Assembly: GCA_027083895.1 (NCBI GenBank)
Contig: JALWMN010000165.1
Span: 1 to 12,079, forward strand
Reading direction: 5' to 3'
Length of the DNA stretch: 12,079 nt
DNA from: Campylobacteraceae bacterium
GTDB lineage: Bacteria; Campylobacterota; Campylobacteria; Campylobacterales; Sulfurovaceae
The notes below the pieces were generated by a model. That model saw only the letters and a list, made by a program, of their open reading frames with translations, had not been told where the DNA came from and searched no databases. Shown in pieces: positions 1-7,491 of the stretch. A program made the translations under genes and the position numbers. Each line of letters opens with the position of its first letter. Positions within the stretch are counted from its first letter, which is position 1.

Positions 1-546
1 CCTACACCACTCTTGCAACTCCTCTTGGCTCATGACACTTGCAGTTGGATTACTTGGGGTATTGAGAATCACTAAATCAACCCCTTTGAGAGCCTCCCTA
101 TCAATTTGTGGTTTGAAGCTATGCTCTTTTGTTAAATCAAGGTAGATAACTTCTGCACCACTTGCAACTGCTGCCCCCTCGTAGATTTGATAGAATGGAT
201 TTACATAAGCAACCTTAGGCCTCTCTTTACCGTGTAATAGAAATTGTGGAAAGTTAAAGAGTAGCTCTCTTGTACCAAATGTTGGAATAAGCTGATCCAT
301 CTGCAACTCTAAGCCAAATCGCTGCTTCAGGTAACTTAGCTGAGCCTCTTTTAAAACCGATTCGCCAGCTGTCTTTGGGTACTTATTAAAAAGATCGATA
401 TGCTCGATAAGTGCCTCTTTAATAAACTGCGGTGTCTCAAACTGTGGCTCGCCAATTGTAAGGCTAATAGGCGTGTAACTACTATTTGGCTCTACACCTG
501 ATAAAAGCTCATTTAATTTCTCAAATGGGTACTTCTGAAACTGCAC
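1..546 (-). CDS. dapC: PLP-dependent class I/II aminotransferase, probably N-succinyldiaminopimelate aminotransferase (3' end outside window)
   Basis: The first 182 codons are present and the frame is open to the left edge, so the C-terminal half with the PLP lysine is missing. Visible fold type I aminotransferase signatures are LTIGEPQFETP (residues 29-39, substrate side), GTREL (91-95, phosphate-binding turn), VNPFYQIYEGA (115-125) and NTPSNPTA (162-169, whose N166 corresponds to the Asn contacting the PLP ring). The start is a GTG at 546-544, chosen because AAAGGA lies 7 nt upstream and overlaps the stop of dacB; no ATG competes. The gap to dacB is 11 bp, implying co-transcription. The sequence resembles the Campylobacterota family annotated as succinyldiaminopimelate transaminase (lysine/diaminopimelate pathway), which suits its place behind a peptidoglycan hydrolase. 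Substrate is inferred; an aspartate or other amino-acid transaminase is possible. Family confidence is high, substrate moderate. Confidence 0.8.
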   Translation of the reverse strand, partial: MQFQKYPFEKLNELLSGVEPNSSYTPISLTIGEPQFETPQFIKEALIEHIDLFNKYPKTAGESVLKEAQLSYLKQRFGLELQMDQLIPTFGTRELLFNFPQFLLHGKERPKVAYVNPFYQIYEGAAVASGAEVIYLDLTKEHSFKPQIDREALKGVDLVILNTPSNPTASVMSQEELQEWCR

Positions 547-553
547 TAATTAA

Positions 554-559
554 TCCTTT
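554..559 (-). promoter_or_regulatory. Shine-Dalgarno site deciding the GTG start of the dapC-like gene
   Basis: On the minus strand AAAGGA sits 7 nt before GTG (546-544). Its first two bases belong to the TAA stop of dacB, so ribosomes ending dacB finish on the next gene's initiation site. This supports the non-ATG start and translational coupling. Confidence 0.7.
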
Positions 560-1955
560 ACTGCTGTACAAGCCATGTAATTATTTTATTTTGAATATCT
601 CTTCCAAGCCATATCTTTGCACCATTATAGAAGATTGCAACATTTAAGAGCTTGCCACTTTTACTCTTTACAAAACCAACAATATTCTTAGCTCTCTTAA
701 GGGTTCCAGTTTTCATAAAGGCGTGCCTTTTTACTACTGAGTGGGCAAACCGTTTTTTAAGTGTGCCATCGACCCCTGCAATCGAAAGAGATTGAAGCCA
801 CAAGTTTCCAAAATCTCTATAGGCACTCTGATTGATTCGAATCGCTGTAACTGGCAACATACGTGATCGTTTTGAGAGCCCACAACCATTATCGATAAAA
901 TCTGTTGGTGCCAAAACACCTTTGCTCCCTAAAATCTCTTTAATAGCTCTTCTTGACTTCTCTAATGTTGCAGGATAACCATATCGCTTCGCACCAAGAG
1001 CTAAAAAGAGGTGCCTTGCATAGAGATTATTGCTCTTCTTTAGGGTCTTTGCAACAATCTTTTTAAGTGGTACAGAGTAGTGTGTTAAGAGTAGTTTTGC
1101 ATCTTTTGGTACAGTTGCTAATTTCAATGCACCACTAAATGTGACTCCTTTATCTTTTAAGAACTTCACAAAAGAGTAGTAGAAACTACTATATGGCATC
1201 GAAAGTACATTATGGAGTGTAAAACTGCGACACTTTGAAGAGATCGACCCCTCAACAACCACATCTACTCGTTGTGGAGATTTAATATACTTCAAGCTTG
1301 GCCATGCATTCTTCCCTCTACACGCTTGGTTATTTACCTTTAACCTATTAATCAAACGAAAGCTTCTATCACCATAGAGAGGTACAACCTTTGCTCCACT
1401 CTTGCTTGGTTTAATCTTTATATAGTTTAAGTGGTCATTATACATTAAGGCATCTGGCATAGCATTATATTCACTCAAAAAGTTTTTATCAAAACCAGAG
1501 CTAATTGTAGGACTATTTTGAAAAAAACTTCTATCGATAATAATATTACCAACTATCTTACGAATTCCAAAAGCTGCAATCTTTTTCGCAAACTGCTTTA
1601 CATCTTTTGCATTGAGTGTTGGGTCTCCATACCCTTTTACAATAATATCTCCATGCAATACACCACCTTTTAGGGTACCTCGATAAAAAAGTTGCGTTGG
1701 CCAACGAAAATTTGGCCCAAAATCTAAAAGCACTGCATAGGCTGTTGCAATCTTCTCTACAGAAGCTGGAACCCTTGATACCATAGGATTTAAAGAGGCT
1801 ACCTCTACTCCCGAAGATGCATCTGTAATAACAATACTCAAATTTTCAGAGGCAATCTTCTCTTGATTGATCATCTCAGTAATTGCTTGTGGGAGTGTAG
1901 CAAAGAGAGATGCTCCACTCAAAAGTATAATGATTAGTAGATGATAGACTCTCAC
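558..1955 (-). CDS. dacB: D-alanyl-D-alanine carboxypeptidase/endopeptidase (PBP4 type, peptidase S13)
   Basis: This is a periplasmic penicillin-binding protein that trims or cleaves peptidoglycan peptides (DD-carboxypeptidase and DD-endopeptidase). All three active-site motifs are visible: SVEK (S65 nucleophile, K68), SNN (308-310) and KTG (415-417). The family motif GYGDPTL is at 108-114 and DNGCGLS at 355-361. Residues 1-19 form a signal peptide with a hydrophobic core and likely cleavage after LFA. At 465 aa it is close to the usual PBP4 length, with the large insert between SxxK and SxN that typifies S13. The start is GTG at 1955-1953, backed by AAGGGAG 8 nt upstream and by the signal peptide that follows at once. 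It lies 26 bp after secF and 11 bp before the aminotransferase gene, so it is probably in the same operon. The exact mix of carboxypeptidase and endopeptidase activity cannot be read from sequence. Confidence 0.93.
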   Translation of the reverse strand: MRVYHLLIIILLSGASLFATLPQAITEMINQEKIASENLSIVITDASSGVEVASLNPMVSRVPASVEKIATAYAVLLDFGPNFRWPTQLFYRGTLKGGVLHGDIIVKGYGDPTLNAKDVKQFAKKIAAFGIRKIVGNIIIDRSFFQNSPTISSGFDKNFLSEYNAMPDALMYNDHLNYIKIKPSKSGAKVVPLYGDRSFRLINRLKVNNQACRGKNAWPSLKYIKSPQRVDVVVEGSISSKCRSFTLHNVLSMPYSSFYYSFVKFLKDKGVTFSGALKLATVPKDAKLLLTHYSVPLKKIVAKTLKKSNNLYARHLFLALGAKRYGYPATLEKSRRAIKEILGSKGVLAPTDFIDNGCGLSKRSRMLPVTAIRINQSAYRDFGNLWLQSLSIAGVDGTLKKRFAHSVVKRHAFMKTGTLKRAKNIVGFVKSKSGKLLNVAIFYNGAKIWLGRDIQNKIITWLVQQ

Positions 1956-1981
1956 TCTAAATACTCCCTTGTTTGTTGTAG

Positions 1982-2953
1982 CTATACTACACCCTGCTCA
2001 AATTGATTACGCAACTTCTCCTTCTCCAACTCTCGCTTCTTCTTCTCTGCTAAAGCCTGTTTGTACTCTTTTACACTAAAACCAAGCCACATAAGAAGTG
2101 GAGATGCAATAAAGATAGATGAGTAGGTACCCACAATAACACCAACAAGGAGTGTAAAGCTAAAGCCCTTTAAGATCTCTCCACCAAAGAGATAGAGTAC
2201 TAGCACAACAAAGAATGTTGTGAGTGAAGTTAAAGTTGTACGAGAGAGTGTTCTCGTAACAGACTCATCGATAATCTTACTTAAAATAACATCTTTAGCC
2301 TTCTCAATACCCTCTCTAATTCTATCGAATACAATAATGGTATCATTCAGCGAGTATCCCAAAATTGTTAAAATCGCTGCTAAAATATCGAGATTAAATG
2401 GAATCTCTAAAAGAGCAATCGCTCCAAGTGCTATAGAGACATCGTGTACTAATGCCACTACAGAGGCAAGAGCAAATCGCCACTCAAATCGAAATGAGAT
2501 ATATAGAAGGATTCCTAAAATAGCAAAAAATGTTGCCTTTAGCCCCTTCTCACGAAGCTCTGCCCCAATCTTAGGACCTACCATATCTACGCGTCTAATC
2601 TCTAAATTACCTGTATCTTTTAAGATTGTAGCAATCTCTTTACCAACATCTTTACTCACATTACTCGAAGAGCTCTTTGTTCGAATAACTATCTCTTGAT
2701 CACTTCCAAAGTTGGTAACTGAAGCATTTTTATACTTCTCTACCTTGCTTAGAGCAGTTCGAATCTCATTAAGGGGTGCTTTTTTATTATACTTTACTTG
2801 AATAAGTGTCCCACCTGCAAAATCGATACCATAATTAAAGCCTTTTGTAAAGATAATTGCCCAAGAACTAAGTACCAATAGAAGTGAAAGCATTCCAAAA
2901 TATTTTGCTTTCGCCATTAACTTTATAGGCTCTTTATATCTAAAAAACTCCAT
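1982..2953 (-). CDS. secF: Protein translocase subunit SecF
   Basis: SecF is an inner-membrane subunit that works with SecD and YajC on SecYEG, using the proton gradient to pull exported proteins into the periplasm. At 323 aa it matches the family. An N-terminal membrane helix (about 19-36) is followed by the diagnostic GIDFAGGT (42-49), a short periplasmic domain, VDMVGPKIGAELREKG (122-137), then five helices (about 139-293) including YSLNDTIIVFDRIRE (200-214), the conserved region around the proton path. The C-terminal 30 residues form a Lys/Glu-rich cytoplasmic tail that may be a short coiled coil. The ATG overlaps the secD stop by one base (TAATG), so translation is very likely coupled and the two subunits made in equal amounts. 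Confidence 0.97.
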   Translation of the reverse strand: MEFFRYKEPIKLMAKAKYFGMLSLLLVLSSWAIIFTKGFNYGIDFAGGTLIQVKYNKKAPLNEIRTALSKVEKYKNASVTNFGSDQEIVIRTKSSSSNVSKDVGKEIATILKDTGNLEIRRVDMVGPKIGAELREKGLKATFFAILGILLYISFRFEWRFALASVVALVHDVSIALGAIALLEIPFNLDILAAILTILGYSLNDTIIVFDRIREGIEKAKDVILSKIIDESVTRTLSRTTLTSLTTFFVVLVLYLFGGEILKGFSFTLLVGVIVGTYSSIFIASPLLMWLGFSVKEYKQALAEKKKRELEKEKLRNQFEQGVV

Positions 2954-4533
2954 TATTTCACCCCTTTTATACCAAACCAGAAGCCTAGTTTCTCTTTTTT
3001 AATCTTAGGAAGCAGCATCTGGTAGATTCCATGCGTTCCCAAAATTGCTGTAAGCATAGAAGCTAAGATACCAATAGTCATAGTAACTGCAAAGCCTTTA
3101 ATAGCCCCTGTTCCATAGAAAAAGAGAAGTGTCGAAGCAATCAATGTTGTTACATTGGCATCCCAAATTGCTGTAAATGCATTTGCATAACCATCTTCAA
3201 TCGCTTTTGCGACACTTTTGCCCTCTTTTAAAAGCTCACGAATCCGCTCATTAATAATTACATTGGCATCGACTGCCATACCGACAGTCAATACAATACC
3301 TGCCATACCTGGAAGCGTCAAAGTTGCTCCAAAGAGCGACATTATAGCCAATATTAAAAAGAGGTTTGCAATTAAGGCAATATCTGCAATAAACCCTGCT
3401 ATTCCATAGTAGAAAATCATAAAGATAAAGACCAATACAAAACCACTCACAAGTGCGATAGAGCTTGCAATAATACTATCTTTCCCAAGGCTTGGCCCTA
3501 CACTTCGCTCCTCCATTACAAATACTGGTGCAAGGAGTGCTCCAGAACGCAAAGCAATCGCAATATCGTTTGCCTCATTAATTGTAAAGCCTCCAGTAAT
3601 CTGGCCACGACCACCACCAATTCTTTCATTAATATGCGGTGCAGAGTAGACTTTATTATCTAAAACAATTGCAAGTCTCGCTCTTGTTGGTGCAGCTTTT
3701 TCAGTAAACTTAGCAAATATCTTTGCCCCTTCACCATTGAGCTCAAAGGTAATCATTGGCTGCCCATTTTGGTCATAAACTGCCTTTGCATCTGTAAGCA
3801 TCGATCCATCTAGAATTGGAATTGCTCGCAAAAGATACTTCTCGTTTGGATTTTTCACATCAGAAAGAATTATATCGCCATACCTCTTTGCCTCTTGAGG
3901 TGACATAGTCGCAGCTCGTGATGCTCTATCTTCATCTACAGCCATAAGCTGTAGGTGAGCTGTCTTTGCAATAAGCTTTTTAATTCTATTTTTATCCTCT
4001 TCACTCTTGATTCCTGGAACCTCAACTAATATCTTATCTTTTCCCTGTTTCGCTACAGTTGGCTCAGCTAATCCAAATTGATTTAGACGATTGCGGATTG
4101 TCTCTACTGCTTGAGTTATTGCTTTTTGCGTTACTTTTTCTATCTCAGTATCTGGAAGTGTTATCGTAAAAATATTCTTATTTGCAGTTACCTTATCATC
4201 TTTTAAGGTATTTTGCAAAATCTTTAATGCATTTTGCACCTCATCCTCATCTAAAACCTCAAATGAGAAACTCTTACTCTTAAATTCAATATTATCGATA
4301 ACAATATCTTTTTTATCCAACTCAAACTTAGCAGTAGAAGCCAAAGATTTGATATACGACTCTATAGCCTCATTGGTTTTAATACCAAGGAGCATATGGA
4401 GCCCCCCTTGAAGATCTAATCCTAATGTTATCTTTTTACCACTCTCACTCTGCACTAAACTTGGAATCGAAAAGACCACTCCAAAGATAAATGCTAAGGC
4501 AAAAATTACTACTCTAAAATTTAATTTTCCCAT
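2953..4533 (-). CDS. secD: Protein translocase subunit SecD
   Basis: SecD is the larger RND-type partner of SecF in the accessory SecDF-YajC complex. The 526-aa product has an N-terminal helix (about 7-24) and the signature LGLDLQGGLHM (37-47). The periplasmic domain follows, with ETIRNRLNQFGLAEP (144-158) and VEVPGI (170-175), and then LRSGALLAPV (328-337). After that come five membrane helices carrying GMAVDANVIINERIRE (418-433), AIWDANVTTLIA (455-466) and FAVTMTIGILASM (481-493). D422 in the VDANV segment is the likely proton-transfer residue by family analogy. The protein is shorter than E. coli SecD (about 615 aa), mostly through a smaller periplasmic region. It sits 12 bp after yajC, with AGGG before its ATG, and overlaps secF by one base. 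Confidence 0.97.
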   Translation of the reverse strand: MGKLNFRVVIFALAFIFGVVFSIPSLVQSESGKKITLGLDLQGGLHMLLGIKTNEAIESYIKSLASTAKFELDKKDIVIDNIEFKSKSFSFEVLDEDEVQNALKILQNTLKDDKVTANKNIFTITLPDTEIEKVTQKAITQAVETIRNRLNQFGLAEPTVAKQGKDKILVEVPGIKSEEDKNRIKKLIAKTAHLQLMAVDEDRASRAATMSPQEAKRYGDIILSDVKNPNEKYLLRAIPILDGSMLTDAKAVYDQNGQPMITFELNGEGAKIFAKFTEKAAPTRARLAIVLDNKVYSAPHINERIGGGRGQITGGFTINEANDIAIALRSGALLAPVFVMEERSVGPSLGKDSIIASSIALVSGFVLVFIFMIFYYGIAGFIADIALIANLFLILAIMSLFGATLTLPGMAGIVLTVGMAVDANVIINERIRELLKEGKSVAKAIEDGYANAFTAIWDANVTTLIASTLLFFYGTGAIKGFAVTMTIGILASMLTAILGTHGIYQMLLPKIKKEKLGFWFGIKGVK

Positions 4534-4545
4534 TATACCCTGCCG

Positions 4546-4806
4546 TTAATCTAATTTTCTTGCAACAGAGTTTCTCTCGAGTTTTACGACTGTCTCATCA
4601 TTTATCTTAATTTTGATAAAATCCTCTTCAGGTTTCACTACTTCGGCTATTAAACCGCCGTTGGTAATAATCTTATCACCCTTTTTAAGGGATTCTATCA
4701 TAGCTTTATGCTCCTTTTGAGCCTTCTGCTGTGGTCGAATAATTAAGAAGTAAAAGATTGCAAAAAGAAGAATAATTGGTAAAAATTGAGCAAGTTGATT
4801 TGACAT
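4546..4806 (-). CDS. yajC: Preprotein translocase accessory subunit YajC
   Basis: YajC is a small single-span inner-membrane protein that associates with SecDF. The 86-aa product has one membrane helix (about 7-23) followed by the hallmark IIRPQQKAQKEHK (22-34), then a small cytoplasmic domain with LKKGDKIITNGGLIAEV (40-56). Length and motif order match the family. It heads the minus-strand transcription unit yajC-secD-secF-dacB-aminotransferase. AAAGG lies 6 nt before the ATG. Because lnt starts only 13 bp away on the other strand, the promoter of this operon must lie within the lnt coding sequence. The divergent yajC/lnt layout matches what I recall from Campylobacter jejuni. Confidence 0.96.
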   Translation of the reverse strand: MSNQLAQFLPIILLFAIFYFLIIRPQQKAQKEHKAMIESLKKGDKIITNGGLIAEVVKPEEDFIKIKINDETVVKLERNSVARKLD

Positions 4807-4818
4807 AAAGGTCCTTTA
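4806..4818. promoter_or_regulatory. Palindromic Shine-Dalgarno element shared by the divergent yajC and lnt starts
   Basis: TAAAGG-T-CCTTTA is a near-perfect inverted repeat filling the 13-bp space between two divergent start codons. Read rightwards, AAAGG is 8 nt before the lnt ATG; read leftwards, AAAGG is 6 nt before the yajC ATG. One short palindrome therefore gives a ribosome-binding site to each strand. In either mRNA it could fold into a five-pair hairpin hiding that site, although the stem is weak. Confidence 0.75.
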
Positions 4819-4819
4819 A

Positions 4820-6124
4820 ATGAAAATTGGAAAATATTTTACCACCAACAATATAATAGGAGGCTTTTTTATTGCATTTCTTTTAAGTGCTTTCCTCTAT
4901 ATCGAACACTTTGAACTCTTAAGAGGCTATAGCAAATTAATTACCAATAGCATCTTTGGACTCATTGGATTCTACTTACTCCTGCAAGCCAGAGCTCCTG
5001 TATGGTTTTTTAGTGGTTTTTTTCTCTCTATTAGTTGGCTCTGGTGGCTTGCTGTTAGTTTTTACTACTATAAAATGGAGTATCTTATTCCAATTGTGGT
5101 AGTTGCTATTGGAGTTGTTTATGGTCTCCTTTTTTTAGGTTTACGGCTTTTAGTAAAAAAGATTGCAAAAGCAATTGAGTGTAAATTCTATGCACTCTTT
5201 CCAAGCAAAACAACCCCTTTTCTCAATATCTTTGCACTCTTAGCAATCAACCAATTTGAGCCATTTGGCTTTAACTGGTTTAAGCTGCAGTTAGTTTTTG
5301 TCGAGTCACTTTTTGATATCCACTTTTGGAGCTTTACACTTACTCTTTTTACACTTGCACTCTTTATACTCCTTAGACGCTACTGGATACTTTTACTTCT
5401 TCTGCTTGCTATTGATCTTAAACACCCAACAGTATTGAATGCAAAACTCCTTAGAGATATCGACTTAGTAAATACTCATATCTCTATCAAAGAGAAGTGG
5501 AAGAGTGAAAACCAAGCACTCTATACCCAAATGGTACTCAAAAGAGTCGATAGAGCAATAACTCATAATAAAAAGCTTATTATCTTTCCTGAATCTCTTC
5601 TTCCATACTTTTTAAACGATAACAATAGAGCACTTCAAGAGCTTTTAGAGCGATCTAAAAAGATTACTATCGTTACTGGAGCACTCTACAATAAAGCTGC
5701 GGGAGACTACAGAAACTCCGCCTATATCTTTAGAGATGGCAACTACACAATTGCAAATAAAGTGGTCTTGGTCCCATTTGGCGAAGCAAATCCTTTACCT
5801 CAATGGATGGGGAACATTGTTAATAAGATATTTTTTGATGGTTCTATAGACTACAAAGGCGACAAGGAGTTCACAACTATCAAACTTCTTAATAAAGAGT
5901 TTAAAATCGCCATCTGCTACGAAGGAACAAGTGCAAAAACATACCAAGATAATCCAAAGTATCTTATAGTTATTAGCAATAATGGATGGTTTAAACCATC
6001 CATTGAGCCAACTGAGCAAAAACTCCTCTTAAAGTTTTTCTCTAAGCTGCATAAAACTACAATCTACCATAGTGTCAATGGAAGCCCCTCTTATGTAGTG
6101 GTGCCCCATCCTGAGGATCTCTAA
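4820..6124 (+). CDS. lnt: Apolipoprotein N-acyltransferase
   Basis: Lnt adds the third acyl chain to the N-terminal cysteine of lipoproteins in the inner membrane. The 434-aa product starts with about six or seven membrane helices (roughly 14-200), then a nitrilase-like (carbon-nitrogen hydrolase) domain from about 210. The catalytic triad is clear: E258 in IIFPESLLPY, K314 in ANKVVLVPFGE and C366 in IAICYEGT. Two further conserved glutamates are E322 (PFGEANP) and E368. The SNNGWF segment (387-391 region) corresponds to SNDAWF in E. coli. It is shorter than E. coli Lnt (about 512 aa), ending soon after the hydrolase domain with no hydrophobic C-terminal helix. AAAGG lies 8 nt before the ATG. 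It opens the plus-strand operon, with yidD one base downstream. A perfect 24-bp palindrome lies within it at 5981-6004. Confidence 0.95.
   Translation: MKIGKYFTTNNIIGGFFIAFLLSAFLYIEHFELLRGYSKLITNSIFGLIGFYLLLQARAPVWFFSGFFLSISWLWWLAVSFYYYKMEYLIPIVVVAIGVVYGLLFLGLRLLVKKIAKAIECKFYALFPSKTTPFLNIFALLAINQFEPFGFNWFKLQLVFVESLFDIHFWSFTLTLFTLALFILLRRYWILLLLLLAIDLKHPTVLNAKLLRDIDLVNTHISIKEKWKSENQALYTQMVLKRVDRAITHNKKLIIFPESLLPYFLNDNNRALQELLERSKKITIVTGALYNKAAGDYRNSAYIFRDGNYTIANKVVLVPFGEANPLPQWMGNIVNKIFFDGSIDYKGDKEFTTIKLLNKEFKIAICYEGTSAKTYQDNPKYLIVISNNGWFKPSIEPTEQKLLLKFFSKLHKTTIYHSVNGSPSYVVVPHPEDL
4836..4844 (-). promoter_or_regulatory. Candidate extended -10 promoter for the yajC-secDF operon, inside lnt
   Basis: On the minus strand TGG-TAAAAT is an extended -10 with five of six matches to TATAAT, placed to give a leader of roughly 20-25 nt. 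No -35 box is visible, which is common for Campylobacterota housekeeping promoters. A weaker TATTAT lies at 4853-4858. For lnt the best opposing candidate is AATAAT at 4771-4776, which is weak. All are guesses from AT-rich sequence. Confidence 0.3.
5981..6004. repeat. Perfect 24-bp palindrome inside lnt
   Basis: The arm AATGGATGGTTT is followed directly by its exact reverse complement, with no spacer or mismatch. In the lnt mRNA it could form a 10-pair stem with a UUAA loop. It covers codons of the NNGWFKPSI segment and lies in phase so that the opposite strand also reads NGWFKPSI. A perfect palindrome of this length is not expected by chance in 12 kb (about 4 to the power -12 per position under equal base use). 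Function is unknown. Confidence 0.9.
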
Positions 6125-6125
6125 G

Positions 6126-6548
6126 ATGAAAAAAAGCCCCTTACTGCAACCACTTAAGTGGTACCAGTATATCTCTAAATTTACTCCAAGCTCATGCCGC
6201 TACTATCCAAGCTGCTCTGAGTATGCAAAGTGGCTCTTTGAAAATAGCGATCCACTCAGTAGCACACTCAAAAGTGCAAAACGAATTGCAAGCTGTAACC
6301 AACTCTTTCCTGGAGGTATAGACTACCCAACTATTAACTACAAAAGACCCAAAGTTATAGATCTCTATAATCCTATTAAAAGAGAGGCTATTGGCTTTAA
6401 GCCTCTTAAGTTTAAAGCGTTTCGTAGTAGACTACGTATTTACTACTGGTTTATACCGGTCAAAAATAGATTCGTAATTGTAAAGGATTTTGATGCAACT
6501 GCAACTTACCTCCCCGCTGGATATGCACCTCCACCTAAGAGAAAATAG
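6126..6548 (+). CDS. yidD: Membrane protein insertion efficiency factor YidD, with C-terminal extension
   Basis: YidD is a small membrane-associated protein thought to assist YidC-mediated insertion. The family core is plain in residues 1-70: PLKWYQYISKFTPSSCRYYPSCSEYA (9-34), with C24 and C30, then RIASCNQLFPGGIDYP (53-68), with C57. The core is normally 70-90 aa; this protein has 140, the extra 70 residues being basic and aromatic (for example RLRIYYWFIPVKNRF, 102-116) and ending in APPPKRK. I know no function for that tail; longer YidDs occur in related bacteria. GAGGA lies 8 nt before the ATG, one base after the lnt stop. The last 56 bp overlap the start of pyrC in another frame. Placing it between lnt and the divergent Sec genes makes the neighbourhood an envelope-biogenesis cluster. 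Confidence 0.9.
   Translation: MKKSPLLQPLKWYQYISKFTPSSCRYYPSCSEYAKWLFENSDPLSSTLKSAKRIASCNQLFPGGIDYPTINYKRPKVIDLYNPIKREAIGFKPLKFKAFRSRLRIYYWFIPVKNRFVIVKDFDATATYLPAGYAPPPKRK
6482..6487 (+). promoter_or_regulatory. Shine-Dalgarno site that fixes the pyrC start inside yidD
   Basis: AAAGGA lies 5 nt before the ATG at 6493 and inside the yidD coding sequence. The in-frame TTG at 6490 would be only 2 nt from this site, so ATG 6493 is the better start. Confidence 0.7.
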
Positions 6549-7491
6549 TATGCTTCAAAATGTTGCTCCACTTAGCAGCAAGACATTTAGCGGTGCTCTT
6601 ATTATGCCAAATACCCTACCACCAATTACCACTAAAGAGATGCTCTTAGCCTACAAAAAAGAGATCCTAGAGGCAACAAAAGAGGATAACTTTACCCCTT
6701 ATATGACACTCTTTTTTAGCAGTAGTTACGACTATAACTTCTTAAAGAGCCTAAAAGATGACCTGCTAGCTATTAAGCTTTACCCAGCAGGTATTACAAC
6801 CAATAGCGAAGGGGGTGTTGCAGAGTTTAATATTGAGCAACTTCGCCCAACACTTGAAGCGATGAGTGCACTTGATATTCCTCTCTGTATCCATGGCGAA
6901 AGTAGTGGCTTTGTAATGGATAGAGAGGCTGAATTTATCCCCATCTACAAAGAGTTAGCATCTGCATTTCCTAATCTTAAAATTATTATGGAGCATATTA
7001 CAACTGCAGCAGCCACCAAAGCTCTTTTAGAACACAAAAACCTCTATGCTACTATTACACTTCATCATCTCTATACTACACTTGATGATCTCGCTGGCGG
7101 AATGCTCCAGCCCCACCTCTTTTGTAAACCAATTGCAAAACGACCAGAGGATAGAGAGGCACTCTTAAACTTAGCACTCAATGCCCACCCTAAAGTGATG
7201 TTTGGCTCCGACTCTGCACCACACCCCAAAAGTGCCAAAGAGGCTCCTGGGTGTGCAGCTGGAGTCTTTACTGCTCCAATTGCCCTGCAAGCACTAGCAG
7301 AACTCTTTGAGAAGTACAATAAACTCGATAATCTTCAAACCTTTGTAAGCGATAATGCACAAAAGATCTACAAAATAACCCCACCTAAAAAAGAGGTAGT
7401 TTTAGTTAAGAAAGAGTTCCGTGTGCCAAAAAGCTACGGAGATGTAGTCCCATTTTTAGCAAATCAAACTTTACGCTGGAGTATTCAGTAA
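6493..7491 (+). CDS. pyrC: Dihydroorotase (class II, PyrC)
   Basis: This enzyme closes carbamoyl aspartate to dihydroorotate in de novo pyrimidine synthesis and is cytoplasmic with a binuclear zinc site. From the ATG at 6493 it is 332 aa, close to the 340-350 of the E. coli-type family. The metal ligands are all present: HLH (H12, H14) in LDMHLHLREN, K95 in AIKLYPAG (the carboxylated lysine), H134 in CIHGES, H168 in MEHIT and catalytic D240 in FGSDSAPHP. N40 in MPNT and R16 fit the substrate-binding positions. The start overlaps yidD by 56 bp and the HLH codons lie in that overlap. The TAA stop shares one base with the ATG of the next small ORF. Nothing in the reading frame looks broken. Confidence 0.95.
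   Translation: MQLQLTSPLDMHLHLRENSMLQNVAPLSSKTFSGALIMPNTLPPITTKEMLLAYKKEILEATKEDNFTPYMTLFFSSSYDYNFLKSLKDDLLAIKLYPAGITTNSEGGVAEFNIEQLRPTLEAMSALDIPLCIHGESSGFVMDREAEFIPIYKELASAFPNLKIIMEHITTAAATKALLEHKNLYATITLHHLYTTLDDLAGGMLQPHLFCKPIAKRPEDREALLNLALNAHPKVMFGSDSAPHPKSAKEAPGCAAGVFTAPIALQALAELFEKYNKLDNLQTFVSDNAQKIYKITPPKKEVVLVKKEFRVPKSYGDVVPFLANQTLRWSIQ

Noticed and set aside
2220..2699. 159-codon plus-strand frame opposite secF
   Set aside because: Serine-rich shadow of a conserved membrane protein gene, with no independent support.
4800..4805. Perfect TTGACA on the plus strand, a possible -35 for lnt
   Set aside because: The -10 would fall inside lnt after its start codon and nothing like TATAAT is there; the bases encode the yajC start on the other strand.
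5795..6019. Open frame of 74 codons on the minus strand inside lnt, containing NGWFKPSI
   Set aside because: Antisense to a clear gene; the familiar peptide appears only because the 24-bp palindrome is in phase on both strands.
6383..6406. 7-bp inverted repeat AGAGGCT/AGCCTCT with a 10-nt loop in yidD, upstream of pyrC
   Set aside because: Weak stem, no T-run, and too far from the pyrC start to judge; consistent with chance.
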